Translations under genes and position numbers: made by a program
The notes under the pieces: model-generated
Told to the model about the DNA's origin: nothing
Databases searched by the model: none
Seen by the model: the letters and a program-made list of their open reading frames with translations, nothing else
Part shown: one piece after another, positions 8,908 through 16,081 of the stretch
Layout: the number at the start of each line of letters is the position of its first letter
Position numbering within the stretch: the first letter of the stretch is position 1
Assembly: GCA_964629965.1 (NCBI GenBank)
Contig: CAZVRZ010000119.1
Span: 1 to 16,082 of the forward strand
DNA length: 16,082 bases
Direction of reading: 5' to 3'
From: CAZVRZ01 sp964629965
GTDB lineage: Bacteria > Chloroflexota > Anaerolineae > Anaerolineales > UBA4823

Positions 8908-10443
8908 TCATTTCATCCTGTAAGTCCACGTAACATCGCAAGGAAGACATGCCCGCCAATATACCCAGACCTCAAATACATTCATGCCCCCTCCAAACTC
9001 GGGTACGGTTAATGTCCACGTATACGTAGACGGACCAGAAAAACTAGAATCCCAGGGGGTGTAGTTGAATCCCGAGCCTGGGTGGATGAACCCGCCGGAT
9101 CGAACCCAGGGGTCGCTAAAACCTGGCTCTTGGTCGCTAAATGTACCAGCACCCGCGTGATATGCAAATTCTGCCGAGAAAGGCCCGACCGTCGATAATG
9201 TGCCGCCACCTGAGAATGTGGCGGTGAGGGCAACTTCTTGTCCCGGCACGAGCTCCTTCGGCGGGGAATTGAATTTCACCGCTATGTTCAGGTTGTGCCT
9301 CTCTTCTCCTGCGACAACATATGTATCCAGCCAGTTGAAGGATGACTCGCTCACCTGATAAATTCTCTTATGATCATAAAAGCTGTTATCGAGCAAATTC
9401 ACCTCGCGGTTGAGGGTGGCATAGTCATCTCTTATCCATACCTGAGCCGCACTGTCTGCGGCTGAGCCGGCAGATTGTTCAGGCTCTATGTCAGGTACAG
9501 ATGGACTGGATGGTCCTTCATTCGCCTGATCCTGTTCAGGCTGGGCTGCCTCTTTGTTTAATTGATCGCATTCCAGCTTTTGGATCGCCTTCCACACCGC
9601 CTCCGCGCGATGCAGGTCGCGTTGTTCATCCAACCACTTCGTCTTCAGGTTCTGGCATGCCTGTTGGCGGATAAAAACCGCCTGATCACCGATGGGTTCC
9701 GTTGCAATTTGGGGATTCGCTCGCTTGATCTGCTTCACCATGGATGCCGCAAGATAATCCCCAATATCCTTTGGCAGGGGTCTTACATTCTTGATCTCAT
9801 CGATCTCTTCGGATACAAATGTGCTAGCATCCAGCGCCGACTGAATATCACCCTCGGCGGCAGTGACGGTTCTGGCTACATCGAAGCCATTCAGGACGGC
9901 ATTCATGAAATCCGCCAGCTCATCGCTAAATTCAGCAACGATGAGCTCCGGCTTACTTCCAAGGATGATGCGCTCGCCCTGTCCTGCCAGTGGATTCCAG
10001 ACCGCAACATTACTACCAGGAGGCCAGTTATTCCCTCGCGTGTATGTGTCCGTGACCTTGCCAAACCCGATCTTGCCCATTCCCCAGGAGACGATCCCAA
10101 TAGCTACATTTGCCTGAAAAACGGACCACTGCTCATCAATGAAGGCTTGCTTCTTCTGTTCCACCTGCCGCCCGATCGCCACAACATTTGAACGAGTCCG
10201 CACCAGTTGAATTCCATTGAGGATCGTATTGTACTCGGCCACTGCCACGGTATCGTTCCTGCTGCGGGCATCCAGCAGCTTTTCCTCCACTGCCGTGTAT
10301 TGCTCTGCCAGTTGCTGTTCGGTTACTGCCACATAATGGCGATCCATTTCGATATCATAGATTGTATTAAAATTCAAACCCGCGCTAACGACTCCCAATG
10401 CCAGCGCAATCGTGGTTGCAATTGTGAACACTGCTGGTAACAT
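8908..10443 (-). CDS. Uncharacterised exported or membrane-anchored protein (operon gene 2)
   Basis: A 511-aa protein of unknown function. Residues 1-22 are hydrophobic (TIATTIALALGVVSA) and look like a signal peptide or N-terminal anchor. Residues about 35-110 are helical, charged and coiled-coil-like (EQQLAEQYTAVEEKLLDAR). A second helical part (about 160-295) leads to a Glu/Gln/Ser/Pro/Ala-rich linker (298-335). The last 175 residues are aromatic- and glycine-rich and look like a beta domain (SGGGTLSTVG, YTWTLTVPEFGG), with two cysteines near the end (C499, C502). The start is ATG 10443, not the TTG at 10455: GGAGG at 10449-10453 sits five bases before it. Only 12 bases separate it from the stop of the upstream gene, so the two are co-transcribed. 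I recognise no catalytic motif; surface binding or structural roles are possible. Confidence 0.7.
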   Translation of the reverse strand: MLPAVFTIATTIALALGVVSAGLNFNTIYDIEMDRHYVAVTEQQLAEQYTAVEEKLLDARSRNDTVAVAEYNTILNGIQLVRTRSNVVAIGRQVEQKKQAFIDEQWSVFQANVAIGIVSWGMGKIGFGKVTDTYTRGNNWPPGSNVAVWNPLAGQGERIILGSKPELIVAEFSDELADFMNAVLNGFDVARTVTAAEGDIQSALDASTFVSEEIDEIKNVRPLPKDIGDYLAASMVKQIKRANPQIATEPIGDQAVFIRQQACQNLKTKWLDEQRDLHRAEAVWKAIQKLECDQLNKEAAQPEQDQANEGPSSPSVPDIEPEQSAGSAADSAAQVWIRDDYATLNREVNLLDNSFYDHKRIYQVSESSFNWLDTYVVAGEERHNLNIAVKFNSPPKELVPGQEVALTATFSGGGTLSTVGPFSAEFAYHAGAGTFSDQEPGFSDPWVRSGGFIHPGSGFNYTPWDSSFSGPSTYTWTLTVPEFGGGMNVFEVWVYWRACLPCDVTWTYRMK

Positions 10444-10455
10444 CGTTCCCTCCAA

Positions 10456-12177
10456 TCACTTCCCAAAAACCTTCAGATTGTCGAAATAGCATAGGACAGG
10501 CTCCTCGGAGCCGACAGACGCAGAGAATCCCAAGCGCTGGACATCGAGCCCGGTAATTTCTAGCACTCCAACCTGTTGGTCATTGATATAAAAGGTGAGC
10601 CCCTGGCTGTTGCCCAGCCAGGAAAGCTGATTAGCCTGACCGGGATCAATTGCCTGGGAGGGTGTCCAGCCGAGGGTTTCTTCCCAACTTCCGCCGGCTT
10701 CTTTTTGCAGCACCCTAAACGCACGGTCTGCGGCAGACACCCCGAATCCCAACCTATGGGCTTCATCCTGCGTAGAGATAACCAAACCGCAGTCTGAAGC
10801 AGCGTTTCCCTCTTGTGTCACTTCGACACTGATCTTAAATTGGAGACCGACATTGAAATCAATCATGCGGGTGATCTGAGGGCGTACCCCTGATTTTCGC
10901 TGGGCGAAGACCAGGTATTGACTTTGAAAAAGATCCGATTGGTAGAAGAGAACCTCATCTTGTGATGAAAAGGTAACCGGCCACTGGTTATTATTCGCCT
11001 CGAACATGTCATCCAGGAGTAAGTTCCAACCAACATTTGCCTCCGGTGCGGTCGGGGTGTTGTCGTTGGGAGGCCTGGAGGCTGGGTCAGCTTGCGGCTG
11101 CTGGGTGATTGCAGTTGTCTGCCGTCCGGCAAGTGGGTTTGCCTCGCCCAGGGCTTGTGCAGTCGAGGGATCGCGGCGCTGCCACAAACCATTGCCCAGC
11201 AAGCCAGAAATTTCATAGCTGCGTTCGTTTATCGTTACATCCAGGCTTACGGCATAGTTTTTCCCCTGGCGGGAGATTTCAATCGTACCACTGGCTGGCG
11301 CCGGATGTTCAGTGCCATCCAGGTCGACAGTGCTGGCGTGTGCGTCTGTGCCAAGCACAAATACTCGATCCACCTGCGCACCTGCCAGGTCAAAGATGAT
11401 CTCGCTGCCATCCTGCGTTGTACCCTGGCCTCGAGGCGACAAAGATAGCCGGAAAGTCCCTGGGAGATTGCCAGGCGACAGGATTCCGCCTAAACGATGA
11501 TCGCCTTCCCCCAGAGTCCCGATGAAGAAACCAGTCACCTCGAACTGATCCAGGTCTATCACTTCACCCGGATCGATGCTGAGCAGGGCGAGTTGTCCTT
11601 CAACCGTGATCATACTGCCGCCTCCCGCCAGCATCCACAGGCGGGCAACCTCGTACCCATCGTTCCAGCCCGGTAATACCAGCGCGGAAGTGCTAAAGAG
11701 GGCTGCTCCTGCCAGTTCCACACTGCAGGTAGGGGTGAACTCTTCAATAATCTCCCAGGGATACAGGGGTAATTCCGGAATGGATACCCCTGTGAGAATC
11801 TCTGGCGCAGGGACTTCCATCCCGCCCTGGAACACACCATCCAGGAAATAAAGCTCTTTACCAGTCGTGAAGTAGTCCCACTCTTCGAGAATGGAACCTG
11901 AGAGCGGATCAATGAAAATGGTGAATGCTTGGGGTGTACCGTCAATAGTCAGAATGGCCAACTGATCGGGCGAAACGCCCTGGGTTTGTTCAGGGTGCTC
12001 CGTATCAAAGCGAGTGTGCTCAACCTGACAAATCCCAGGAGCACTGGAGATGGGGGAAATACGGTCCTTGAAATAATAGTTATAGGCAACGACAACGCCA
12101 CAGCACAGCGCGATCATTGCCAATCCGATCATGATGATCACTGCGATGATGATCACCTGTTTTTTCGGATGCTTCAT
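10456..12177 (-). CDS. Membrane-anchored protein with C-terminal LamG/concanavalin-like domain (operon gene 1)
   Basis: A 573-aa protein. A short basic cytoplasmic tail (MKHPKKQ) and one hydrophobic segment (about 8-32) give a type II anchor with the rest outside. Residues about 70-345 form an uncharacterised beta-rich region (ILTIDGTPQAFTIFIDPLSG, then a stretch with EIIFDLAGAQVDRVFVLG). A Pro/Thr/Gln/Asn-rich linker (about 350-382) follows. From W384 (WNLLLDDMFEANNNQWP) to the end (LCYFDNLKVFGK) the pattern fits a concanavalin A-like/LamG or DUF1080-like jelly roll, often carbohydrate- or protein-binding. ATG 12177 is preceded by GGAGG at 12183-12187. It is the first gene of a two-gene operon with the 8908-10443 gene. 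A role in cell-surface binding is inferred from topology and fold only; no enzyme signature is seen. Confidence 0.72.
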   Translation of the reverse strand: MKHPKKQVIIIAVIIMIGLAMIALCCGVVVAYNYYFKDRISPISSAPGICQVEHTRFDTEHPEQTQGVSPDQLAILTIDGTPQAFTIFIDPLSGSILEEWDYFTTGKELYFLDGVFQGGMEVPAPEILTGVSIPELPLYPWEIIEEFTPTCSVELAGAALFSTSALVLPGWNDGYEVARLWMLAGGGSMITVEGQLALLSIDPGEVIDLDQFEVTGFFIGTLGEGDHRLGGILSPGNLPGTFRLSLSPRGQGTTQDGSEIIFDLAGAQVDRVFVLGTDAHASTVDLDGTEHPAPASGTIEISRQGKNYAVSLDVTINERSYEISGLLGNGLWQRRDPSTAQALGEANPLAGRQTTAITQQPQADPASRPPNDNTPTAPEANVGWNLLLDDMFEANNNQWPVTFSSQDEVLFYQSDLFQSQYLVFAQRKSGVRPQITRMIDFNVGLQFKISVEVTQEGNAASDCGLVISTQDEAHRLGFGVSAADRAFRVLQKEAGGSWEETLGWTPSQAIDPGQANQLSWLGNSQGLTFYINDQQVGVLEITGLDVQRLGFSASVGSEEPVLCYFDNLKVFGK

Positions 12178-12496
12178 AACTACCTCCGTCTCTTATGTTC
12201 CCTTACTGCAGAAACACAATGGAGCTCAAATGATTCGTTTCTTGAACGGCTTCGCCGCCAAAAAATACTCAAAAGACTCCTTATCCCGAACGGATGTATA
12301 TATTTTAGCACACTTCTTTCTCACCTTCTCTGTGTCACTGTGGTGAAAAATCTCTGGGGACGTAACTTGTCCTATCACCCGTATATCCGAGAGAACGGGG
12401 AAGAAAGTTAATATCATCGGGTGGATGATTCCCTGTGTAATAATGGTATACACACCCTTGTTGATCAAAGTTCGCAAGGAGGGGGTGCTGGTGTGA
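12178..12496. other. Intergenic region between divergent units; AT-rich upstream area
   Basis: No convincing gene. The minus-strand frame at 12226-12504 lacks a ribosome site and homology. A possible weak minus-strand promoter for the exported-protein operon is GTGAGA (12319-12324) and TATATA (12297-12302), 16 bases apart. Positions 12324-12350, read on the minus strand, give TTTCACCACAGTGACACAGA, close to the CACCACAGAGACACAGAG-type repeat common between genes in many environmental bacteria. TTATCCCGAA at 12281-12290 is the same decamer found at the RIT left end. Confidence 0.45.
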
Positions 12497-12631
12497 ATGA
12501 TCACCGGCCGGCTGGCCTACGAGGTCTCCACTTCCAATGGCAAGGGTTACGTCAACCTGATGGCCTTCAAAGTGGAATCTTTCCAGGCTTCCCAGCCCGA
12601 AGCTGCCGCCGAAGTAGATTGCCCGTACTAA
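12497..12631 (+). CDS. Small 44-aa hypothetical protein, possibly a gene fragment
   Basis: Begins MITGRLAYEVSTSNGKGYVN and ends VDCPY. Strong GC-rich third-position bias and sensible composition suggest real coding, unlike the longer overlapping frame at 12421-12675. AAGGAGG at 12476-12482 is a good ribosome site but lies 14 bases from the ATG, and the codon just before it in frame is TGA, so the 5' part may be broken. The GRLAYEV...NGKGYVNLMAFKV pattern loosely recalls OB-fold single-strand DNA-binding proteins, but I cannot support that. It is followed by a strong terminator and then a Cys-pair protein gene, as in a small accessory cassette. Confidence 0.45.
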   Translation: MITGRLAYEVSTSNGKGYVNLMAFKVESFQASQPEAAAEVDCPY

Positions 12632-12676
12632 ACCACACCCACGCCGCGCTTAGCGGCAATCACCATCAACCCTGAT

Positions 12677-12701
12677 GAGGCGCGCACACCCTGCGCGCCT
12701 C
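12677..12701 (+). terminator. Strong intrinsic terminator
   Basis: A perfect 10-bp GC-rich stem, GAGGCGCGCA (12677-12686) and TGCGCGCCTC (12692-12701), with a 5-base loop, followed by the T-rich tail GTTTGTTCGTCTCATTT. It lies 46 bases after the stop of the 44-aa ORF and would end that transcript. Confidence 0.8.
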
Positions 12702-12736
12702 GTTTGTTCGTCTCATTTCGTCTGCCCTGGAGTCAT

Positions 12737-12777
12737 CGAAGGCGGCCGAAGGAGCCTGTCCTGAGCGTAGCGAAGGA
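12737..12777 (+). repeat. Intergenic repeat of the CGAAGG / CCTGTCCTGAGC type
   Basis: Three CGAAGG copies (12737, 12747 and 12771) frame CCTGTCCTGAGCGTAG. This resembles a short repeat that I know as frequent between genes in Chloroflexota and other environmental genomes. It is noncoding and its function is unknown. Confidence 0.5.
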
Positions 12778-12818
12778 AGATGAACTCTCCCGAAACTTAC
12801 TCAATGGAGGCAACTACT

Positions 12819-13228
12819 ATGGATATGACACAACCCGCCCGCGAGCCTGTCACTTACCATGCAGACTCTCATGGCGGTTTCTACAATACATCCCTGTTCT
12901 GGGACTGCTTGTGCGACGAGCACTACATCCACCCCTTCACCCAGCCTGCGGCGACTGCCGCGAGGAAGCGCCTGAAGCGCGCATCAACGATGTGTTGCGC
13001 AACGCTTACGAATGGCGGTTGGACAAGGAATTGGTCCGCCAGCTCGAAGAAGCCTTCCCTTGCTTCGATCTTGACATGGAGCTGGGAGAAGGCCCGCTGG
13101 TGAGAACAGGCGGAAGAGTACTTCCGTCCGAAAACGCCAACCGCATGCAGGATGACGGCGGTAAAGAACACCGCGGGCTGGCAGCAGCCTACGAAGACCG
13201 CGTCTCTGGCTGGAACGATGATTTCTAA
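12819..13228 (+). pseudogene. Small Cys-pair protein with a 1-base frameshift
   Basis: ATG 12819 follows GGAGG with eight bases between. The first frame begins MDMTQPAREPVTYHADSHGG and reaches FWDCLCDEHYIHPFT. A second frame continues CGDCREEAPEARINDVL and then NAYEWRLDKELVRQLEEA, ending at TAA 13226-13228 (its C-terminus ends SGWNDDF). Adding one base at about 12942 joins them into about 136 aa with a DCLC...ACGDC pattern, i.e. two cysteine pairs in zinc-ribbon or rubredoxin-like spacing. Codon choice is GC-rich in both halves on the respective sides of the break, supporting a single gene. Either a base was lost in sequencing or the gene is inactivated. Function unknown; small DNA-associated zinc proteins of plasmids or islands are one possibility. 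Confidence 0.6.
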
Positions 13229-13243
13229 TTCACGAGGAACCCT

Positions 13244-13279
13244 ATGTCTTACACAACTGAAATTATCCCGAAGTTTTGA
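13244..13279 (+). pseudogene. 5' fragment of a gene interrupted by the RIT element
   Basis: MSYTTEIIPKF then TGA. The ATG follows GAGGAACC and lies 15 bases after the stop of the Cys-pair gene, so it looks like the next gene of that cassette. It collapses within a dozen codons, just where the lower-GC recombinase element begins (about 13262). The rest of the gene would be expected beyond the element, outside the window. Only eleven codons, so weakly supported. Confidence 0.35.
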
Positions 13280-13425
13280 AAATCCCGAATTTATTAGGAT
13301 TGCTCTCTTTTGAGCTGGTTTTCCCATTCAACCATCGCAAAATCGATGAATTACCTATTGAGTACGCCTGGGAACAGTATATTTGCCAATCCTTCGTAAC
13401 TTTTTCCCGAGAAGTTCGGGATAAT
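13262..13425. repeat. Left-end motif cluster of the RIT element
   Basis: ATTATCCCGAA at 13262-13272 is repeated inverted as TTCGGGATAAT at 13415-13425. TCCCGAA recurs directly at 13283-13289, and 13406-13420 is the palindrome CCCGA-GAAGT-TCGGG. Clustered direct and inverted copies of one short motif between a GC-rich disrupted gene and the first recombinase gene are what recombinase binding sites at the end of a RIT element should look like. The exact terminus is inferred. Confidence 0.5.
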
Positions 13426-13486
13426 ATTTCCATGAACAGGTGCATTGCCTATTCATGGAAAATCAGTTGTCCCTATTCAATCTCGT

Positions 13487-13493
13487 GGAGGAG
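13487..13493 (+). promoter_or_regulatory. Ribosome binding site deciding the ritA start
   Basis: GGAGGAG seven bases before ATG 13501. It selects this start over a 75-codon longer frame that would begin with TTG. Confidence 0.75.
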
Positions 13494-13500
13494 TTACAGT

Positions 13501-14754
13501 ATGGACGAAATATCATTATTCGATCTGATTGAGAAGGCAAGAGAATCAATCCATTCCTTCAAGTTTAAACCTTCAACGATCTACCGTTACGAGCAAGCCT
13601 GGAGTGGCTTAGCAAGGTATTTCCTTGAAAACCATCAGGAAATGTTTTCAAAACAACTGGCGGAACAATATATCATTGAGGCAAAGGCCAAATTGGATGC
13701 CGGTTCCATAAAAAGATGGCAGTATAGGGGGATTCGCCAAAAGACCCAAATGCTCATTGAGTATCAAGAGAATGGCAAAATCACATGGAAACTGAATACG
13801 GATGACAATCCGTCTCATCTACAGCAATCGGCTTTTATTCTCTTGCACAAGGATTATCTCGACCATCTCAATCAAGAAGGGAAAAGCGCCACTACTATTG
13901 AAGGCTATGGGGTCATTTCAAGGCAATTGTTAGAATTCCTGGAACACCAGAAACTCAAAGACATTTCTGAAGCCTGCCCGCAGGATATCAACATCTTTCT
14001 CCCTATGATTTCAAAACGGTATCAGACAACTAACAGTATGTCAGATGTCTTAACAGCTCTGCGTTCTTTTCTCAGATTTGTTGAGCTGAAAAAACGGACC
14101 ACATTTTACCTGAGCGGCGCCATACCCAGTAGTTGTAGAAGAAAGACCACAATTGTATCCACGATTACGTACGAAGAGGAGCAGAAGCTGTTGGATGCGG
14201 TGGATCATCAAACTCCGGAAGGCAAACGCAATTATGCCATGTTACTACTCGCCCTGAGAACCGGCTTGAGATCCATCGATATCGCCAACCTGAAAATTGG
14301 CGATATCCACTGGAAAAGCAATACCATTGAAATCATCCAGGAAAAAACGGAGACGCCTCTCACCCTTCCTTTACTTCCGGATGTCGGAAACGCGATTGCG
14401 GATTATATCTTGAACGGAAGGCCCGATTCGCCAGAGCCCTATCTATTTCTGCGCGCTCAGGCACCTTATCAAAAACTGTACGCACATTCTGCCTGCTATG
14501 GGGTCAGCCGTAGGATCATGAAAGCCGCGGGGATCCGACAAGGTAAGAATGACCGGAAGGGATTTCATTGCCTTCGGCATTCAGTAGCCACGCGTTTGCT
14601 GGAGAAAGAAACCCCGCTTCCGATCATTTCGAGTATTTTGGGGCACCAGGACAAAGAATCAACCAAGGTCTATTTATCAACAGACCTTGCCCATCTACGC
14701 GCCTGCGCCCTGGATCTAAAAGGGATTGAAACTACCCATGAGGCATTACTATGA
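13501..14754 (+). CDS. ritA: RIT tyrosine recombinase A
   Basis: A 417-aa site-specific recombinase with an N-terminal SAM-like core-binding region (about 1-200) and a C-terminal catalytic domain containing the full set: R257 (RTGLRS), H356 and R359 (FHCLRHS), H382 (LGHQ) and the nucleophile Y391 (KVYLST). It breaks and rejoins DNA through a 3'-phosphotyrosine link. The start is ATG 13501, preceded seven bases upstream by GGAGGAG at 13487-13493; the open frame runs on upstream to about 13276 but that part lacks a ribosome site and overlaps the element's end motifs. The stop overlaps the ritB start by ATGA. First gene of the trio. Confidence 0.9.
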   Translation: MDEISLFDLIEKARESIHSFKFKPSTIYRYEQAWSGLARYFLENHQEMFSKQLAEQYIIEAKAKLDAGSIKRWQYRGIRQKTQMLIEYQENGKITWKLNTDDNPSHLQQSAFILLHKDYLDHLNQEGKSATTIEGYGVISRQLLEFLEHQKLKDISEACPQDINIFLPMISKRYQTTNSMSDVLTALRSFLRFVELKKRTTFYLSGAIPSSCRRKTTIVSTITYEEEQKLLDAVDHQTPEGKRNYAMLLLALRTGLRSIDIANLKIGDIHWKSNTIEIIQEKTETPLTLPLLPDVGNAIADYILNGRPDSPEPYLFLRAQAPYQKLYAHSACYGVSRRIMKAAGIRQGKNDRKGFHCLRHSVATRLLEKETPLPIISSILGHQDKESTKVYLSTDLAHLRACALDLKGIETTHEALL

Positions 14755-15725
14755 AAGAATCCATTTCTGGTCATTTCAAACCCTATATCGAGGGCCTTAT
14801 CGAACAGAAAAGAGCAATCGGTCTCGTCTATAATTCGCCTGTTCATGTGTTGAAAGCATTTAGCGTTTTCTGCATGAACAACTACCCCGATGAAACGGTT
14901 CTTACTCAGAAGATCGCAATGCATTGGGCGGAAAGAAGGCAAGGTGAGTGTGTGAATAATCTCAAGTGCCGAATTATTCCAGTCCGGCAGTTGGCTAAAT
15001 ACATGAATAAAATGGGGATTGAAGCCTATATCATCCCAAATGGAATTCCCGGAAGACTACTTCGGTACGTACCTCATATCTTCACAGATCAAGAATTGCG
15101 GGCTTTTTTTACAGCTGTTGATCAATGTCCAGTTAGTTCACACAGTCCTGCCCTGCATTTGATCATCCCTGTATTTTTTCGGGTTCTGTACTGTTGCGGA
15201 TTACGATCTTCGGAAGCCAGATTGTTAAAAGTTGAAGATGTCGATCTGAAAATCGGAAAACTGACTATCCGGCAATCAAAAGGGAATAAGGATCGCAACG
15301 TGATGATGTCAGATGATATATCCAATTTATGCTGCATTTACCACGCGAAGGTAAGTCGTGTTTTTCCAAATCGTAGCAGATTCTTCCCTAATCCATTTGG
15401 TGAAGCCTACACCATATGGACGATTGACGATTGGTTCCATCACTTTTGGAATAAAACGGAGGCCGCTCAGTTTGTTAGCGGGAACCCGCCCCGCGTTCAT
15501 GATTTCCGCCATACCTTTGCTATAAAGTGTCTAAATCGCTGGATTAATGAAAATAAAGACATCAATGCTTGGTTGCCATATCTCAGCATGTATATGGGCC
15601 ATACTCATTTTTCGGATACTGATTACTATCTGCATCTTGTTCCTGAATTTTTTCCAGTATTTCAGGAAAAGACACTGCAAAAATGTTCAAGTTTGATCCC
15701 GGAAGTGAAAGATGAAAACAGATGA
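14751..15725 (+). CDS. ritB: RIT tyrosine recombinase B
   Basis: A 324-aa tyrosine recombinase with intact catalytic residues R152 (CCGLRSSE), H250 and R253 (VHDFRHTF), H284 (MGHTH) and Y293 (TDYYLHL). The region between R152 and H250 includes KGNKDRNV, the family's beta-strand lysine. Its start overlaps the ritA stop by 4 bases and its end overlaps ritC by 14, so the three are translationally coupled. The H-to-Y spacing of 9 is the same as in ritA. Expected to act with RitA and RitC on the element's ends; individual roles in RIT elements are not established. Confidence 0.9.
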   Translation: MKESISGHFKPYIEGLIEQKRAIGLVYNSPVHVLKAFSVFCMNNYPDETVLTQKIAMHWAERRQGECVNNLKCRIIPVRQLAKYMNKMGIEAYIIPNGIPGRLLRYVPHIFTDQELRAFFTAVDQCPVSSHSPALHLIIPVFFRVLYCCGLRSSEARLLKVEDVDLKIGKLTIRQSKGNKDRNVMMSDDISNLCCIYHAKVSRVFPNRSRFFPNPFGEAYTIWTIDDWFHHFWNKTEAAQFVSGNPPRVHDFRHTFAIKCLNRWINENKDINAWLPYLSMYMGHTHFSDTDYYLHLVPEFFPVFQEKTLQKCSSLIPEVKDENR

Positions 15726-16065
15726 CAGTTTCTTTAAGCATGTGAGGGGGTTCCTGACCGTTTACCTGCCGAAAAACAAGTGCTACAGCCAGCATACGGT
15801 TAAATCCTATCGCGACTCCATCAATCTCTTCCGCCGTTTCTTTTTGGAGGAAAAGCAGCTCCCATTTACCAAAATAACTTTTGACAAAATTAACAAGCAG
15901 GTGCTGGATGAATTCATGGTTTGGCTTCAAAACAATCGTGACTGTATTGTATCGACAAGAAATCTACGGCTGGCGGCATTGAAATCCTTTCTGCACTATT
16001 GCGCCATCGAAGATCCCTCTCTCATGGCTTCACTACCGGACAAAATAGTGGTTGAACTCTGGTAA
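15712..16065 (+). pseudogene. ritC: RIT tyrosine recombinase C, truncated by the terminal repeat
   Basis: ATG 15712 opens inside the end of ritB. The first ~105 residues (KCYSQHTVKSYRDSINLF, and later NLRLAALKSFLHYCAIEDPS) are the N-terminal core-binding domain of RitC-type recombinases, normally about 330 aa. After DPSLMA the family usually continues with an IPxKK-like stretch into the catalytic domain; here the frame enters the 53-bp repeat, adds a dozen unrelated residues and stops at 16063-16065. No catalytic residue remains. The break coincides with the repeat border at 16029, indicating an insertion or a junction rather than drift. Confidence 0.85.
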
Positions 16066-16081
16066 GCTTGAGCTCCCACCA
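16029..16081. repeat. Right arm of the perfect 53-bp terminal inverted repeat
   Basis: Exact reverse complement of 1-53. Read inward from ritC it begins TTCACTACCGGACAAAATAG. It interrupts ritC, so here the sequence behaves as the end of an inserted element; position 16082 lies beyond the paired segment. Confidence 0.85.

Larger units (their letters stand above)
13262..16028 (+). mobile_element. RIT (recombinase-in-trio) element, right end missing
   Basis: Three tyrosine recombinase genes in one direction with ATGA-type and 14-bp overlaps (13501-14754, 14751-15725, 15712 onward) form the hallmark arrangement of RIT elements. The left boundary is put at the TTATCCCGAA cluster. The right boundary is not seen because ritC is cut at 16029 by the 53-bp repeat. 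Base composition is lower in GC than the preceding genes, as expected of an acquired element. Confidence 0.85.

Noticed and set aside
9562..10191. A 209-codon plus-strand open frame
   Set aside because: Lies antisense inside the exported-protein gene; poor composition and no start signal.
12226..12504. A 92-codon minus-strand open frame
   Set aside because: No ribosome site or recognisable pattern, and it overlaps an intergenic repeat and the 5' end of a plus-strand ORF.
13276..13500. A 75-codon N-terminal extension of ritA from a TTG
   Set aside because: No ribosome site, overlaps the end motif cluster, and a strong GGAGGAG precedes ATG 13501.
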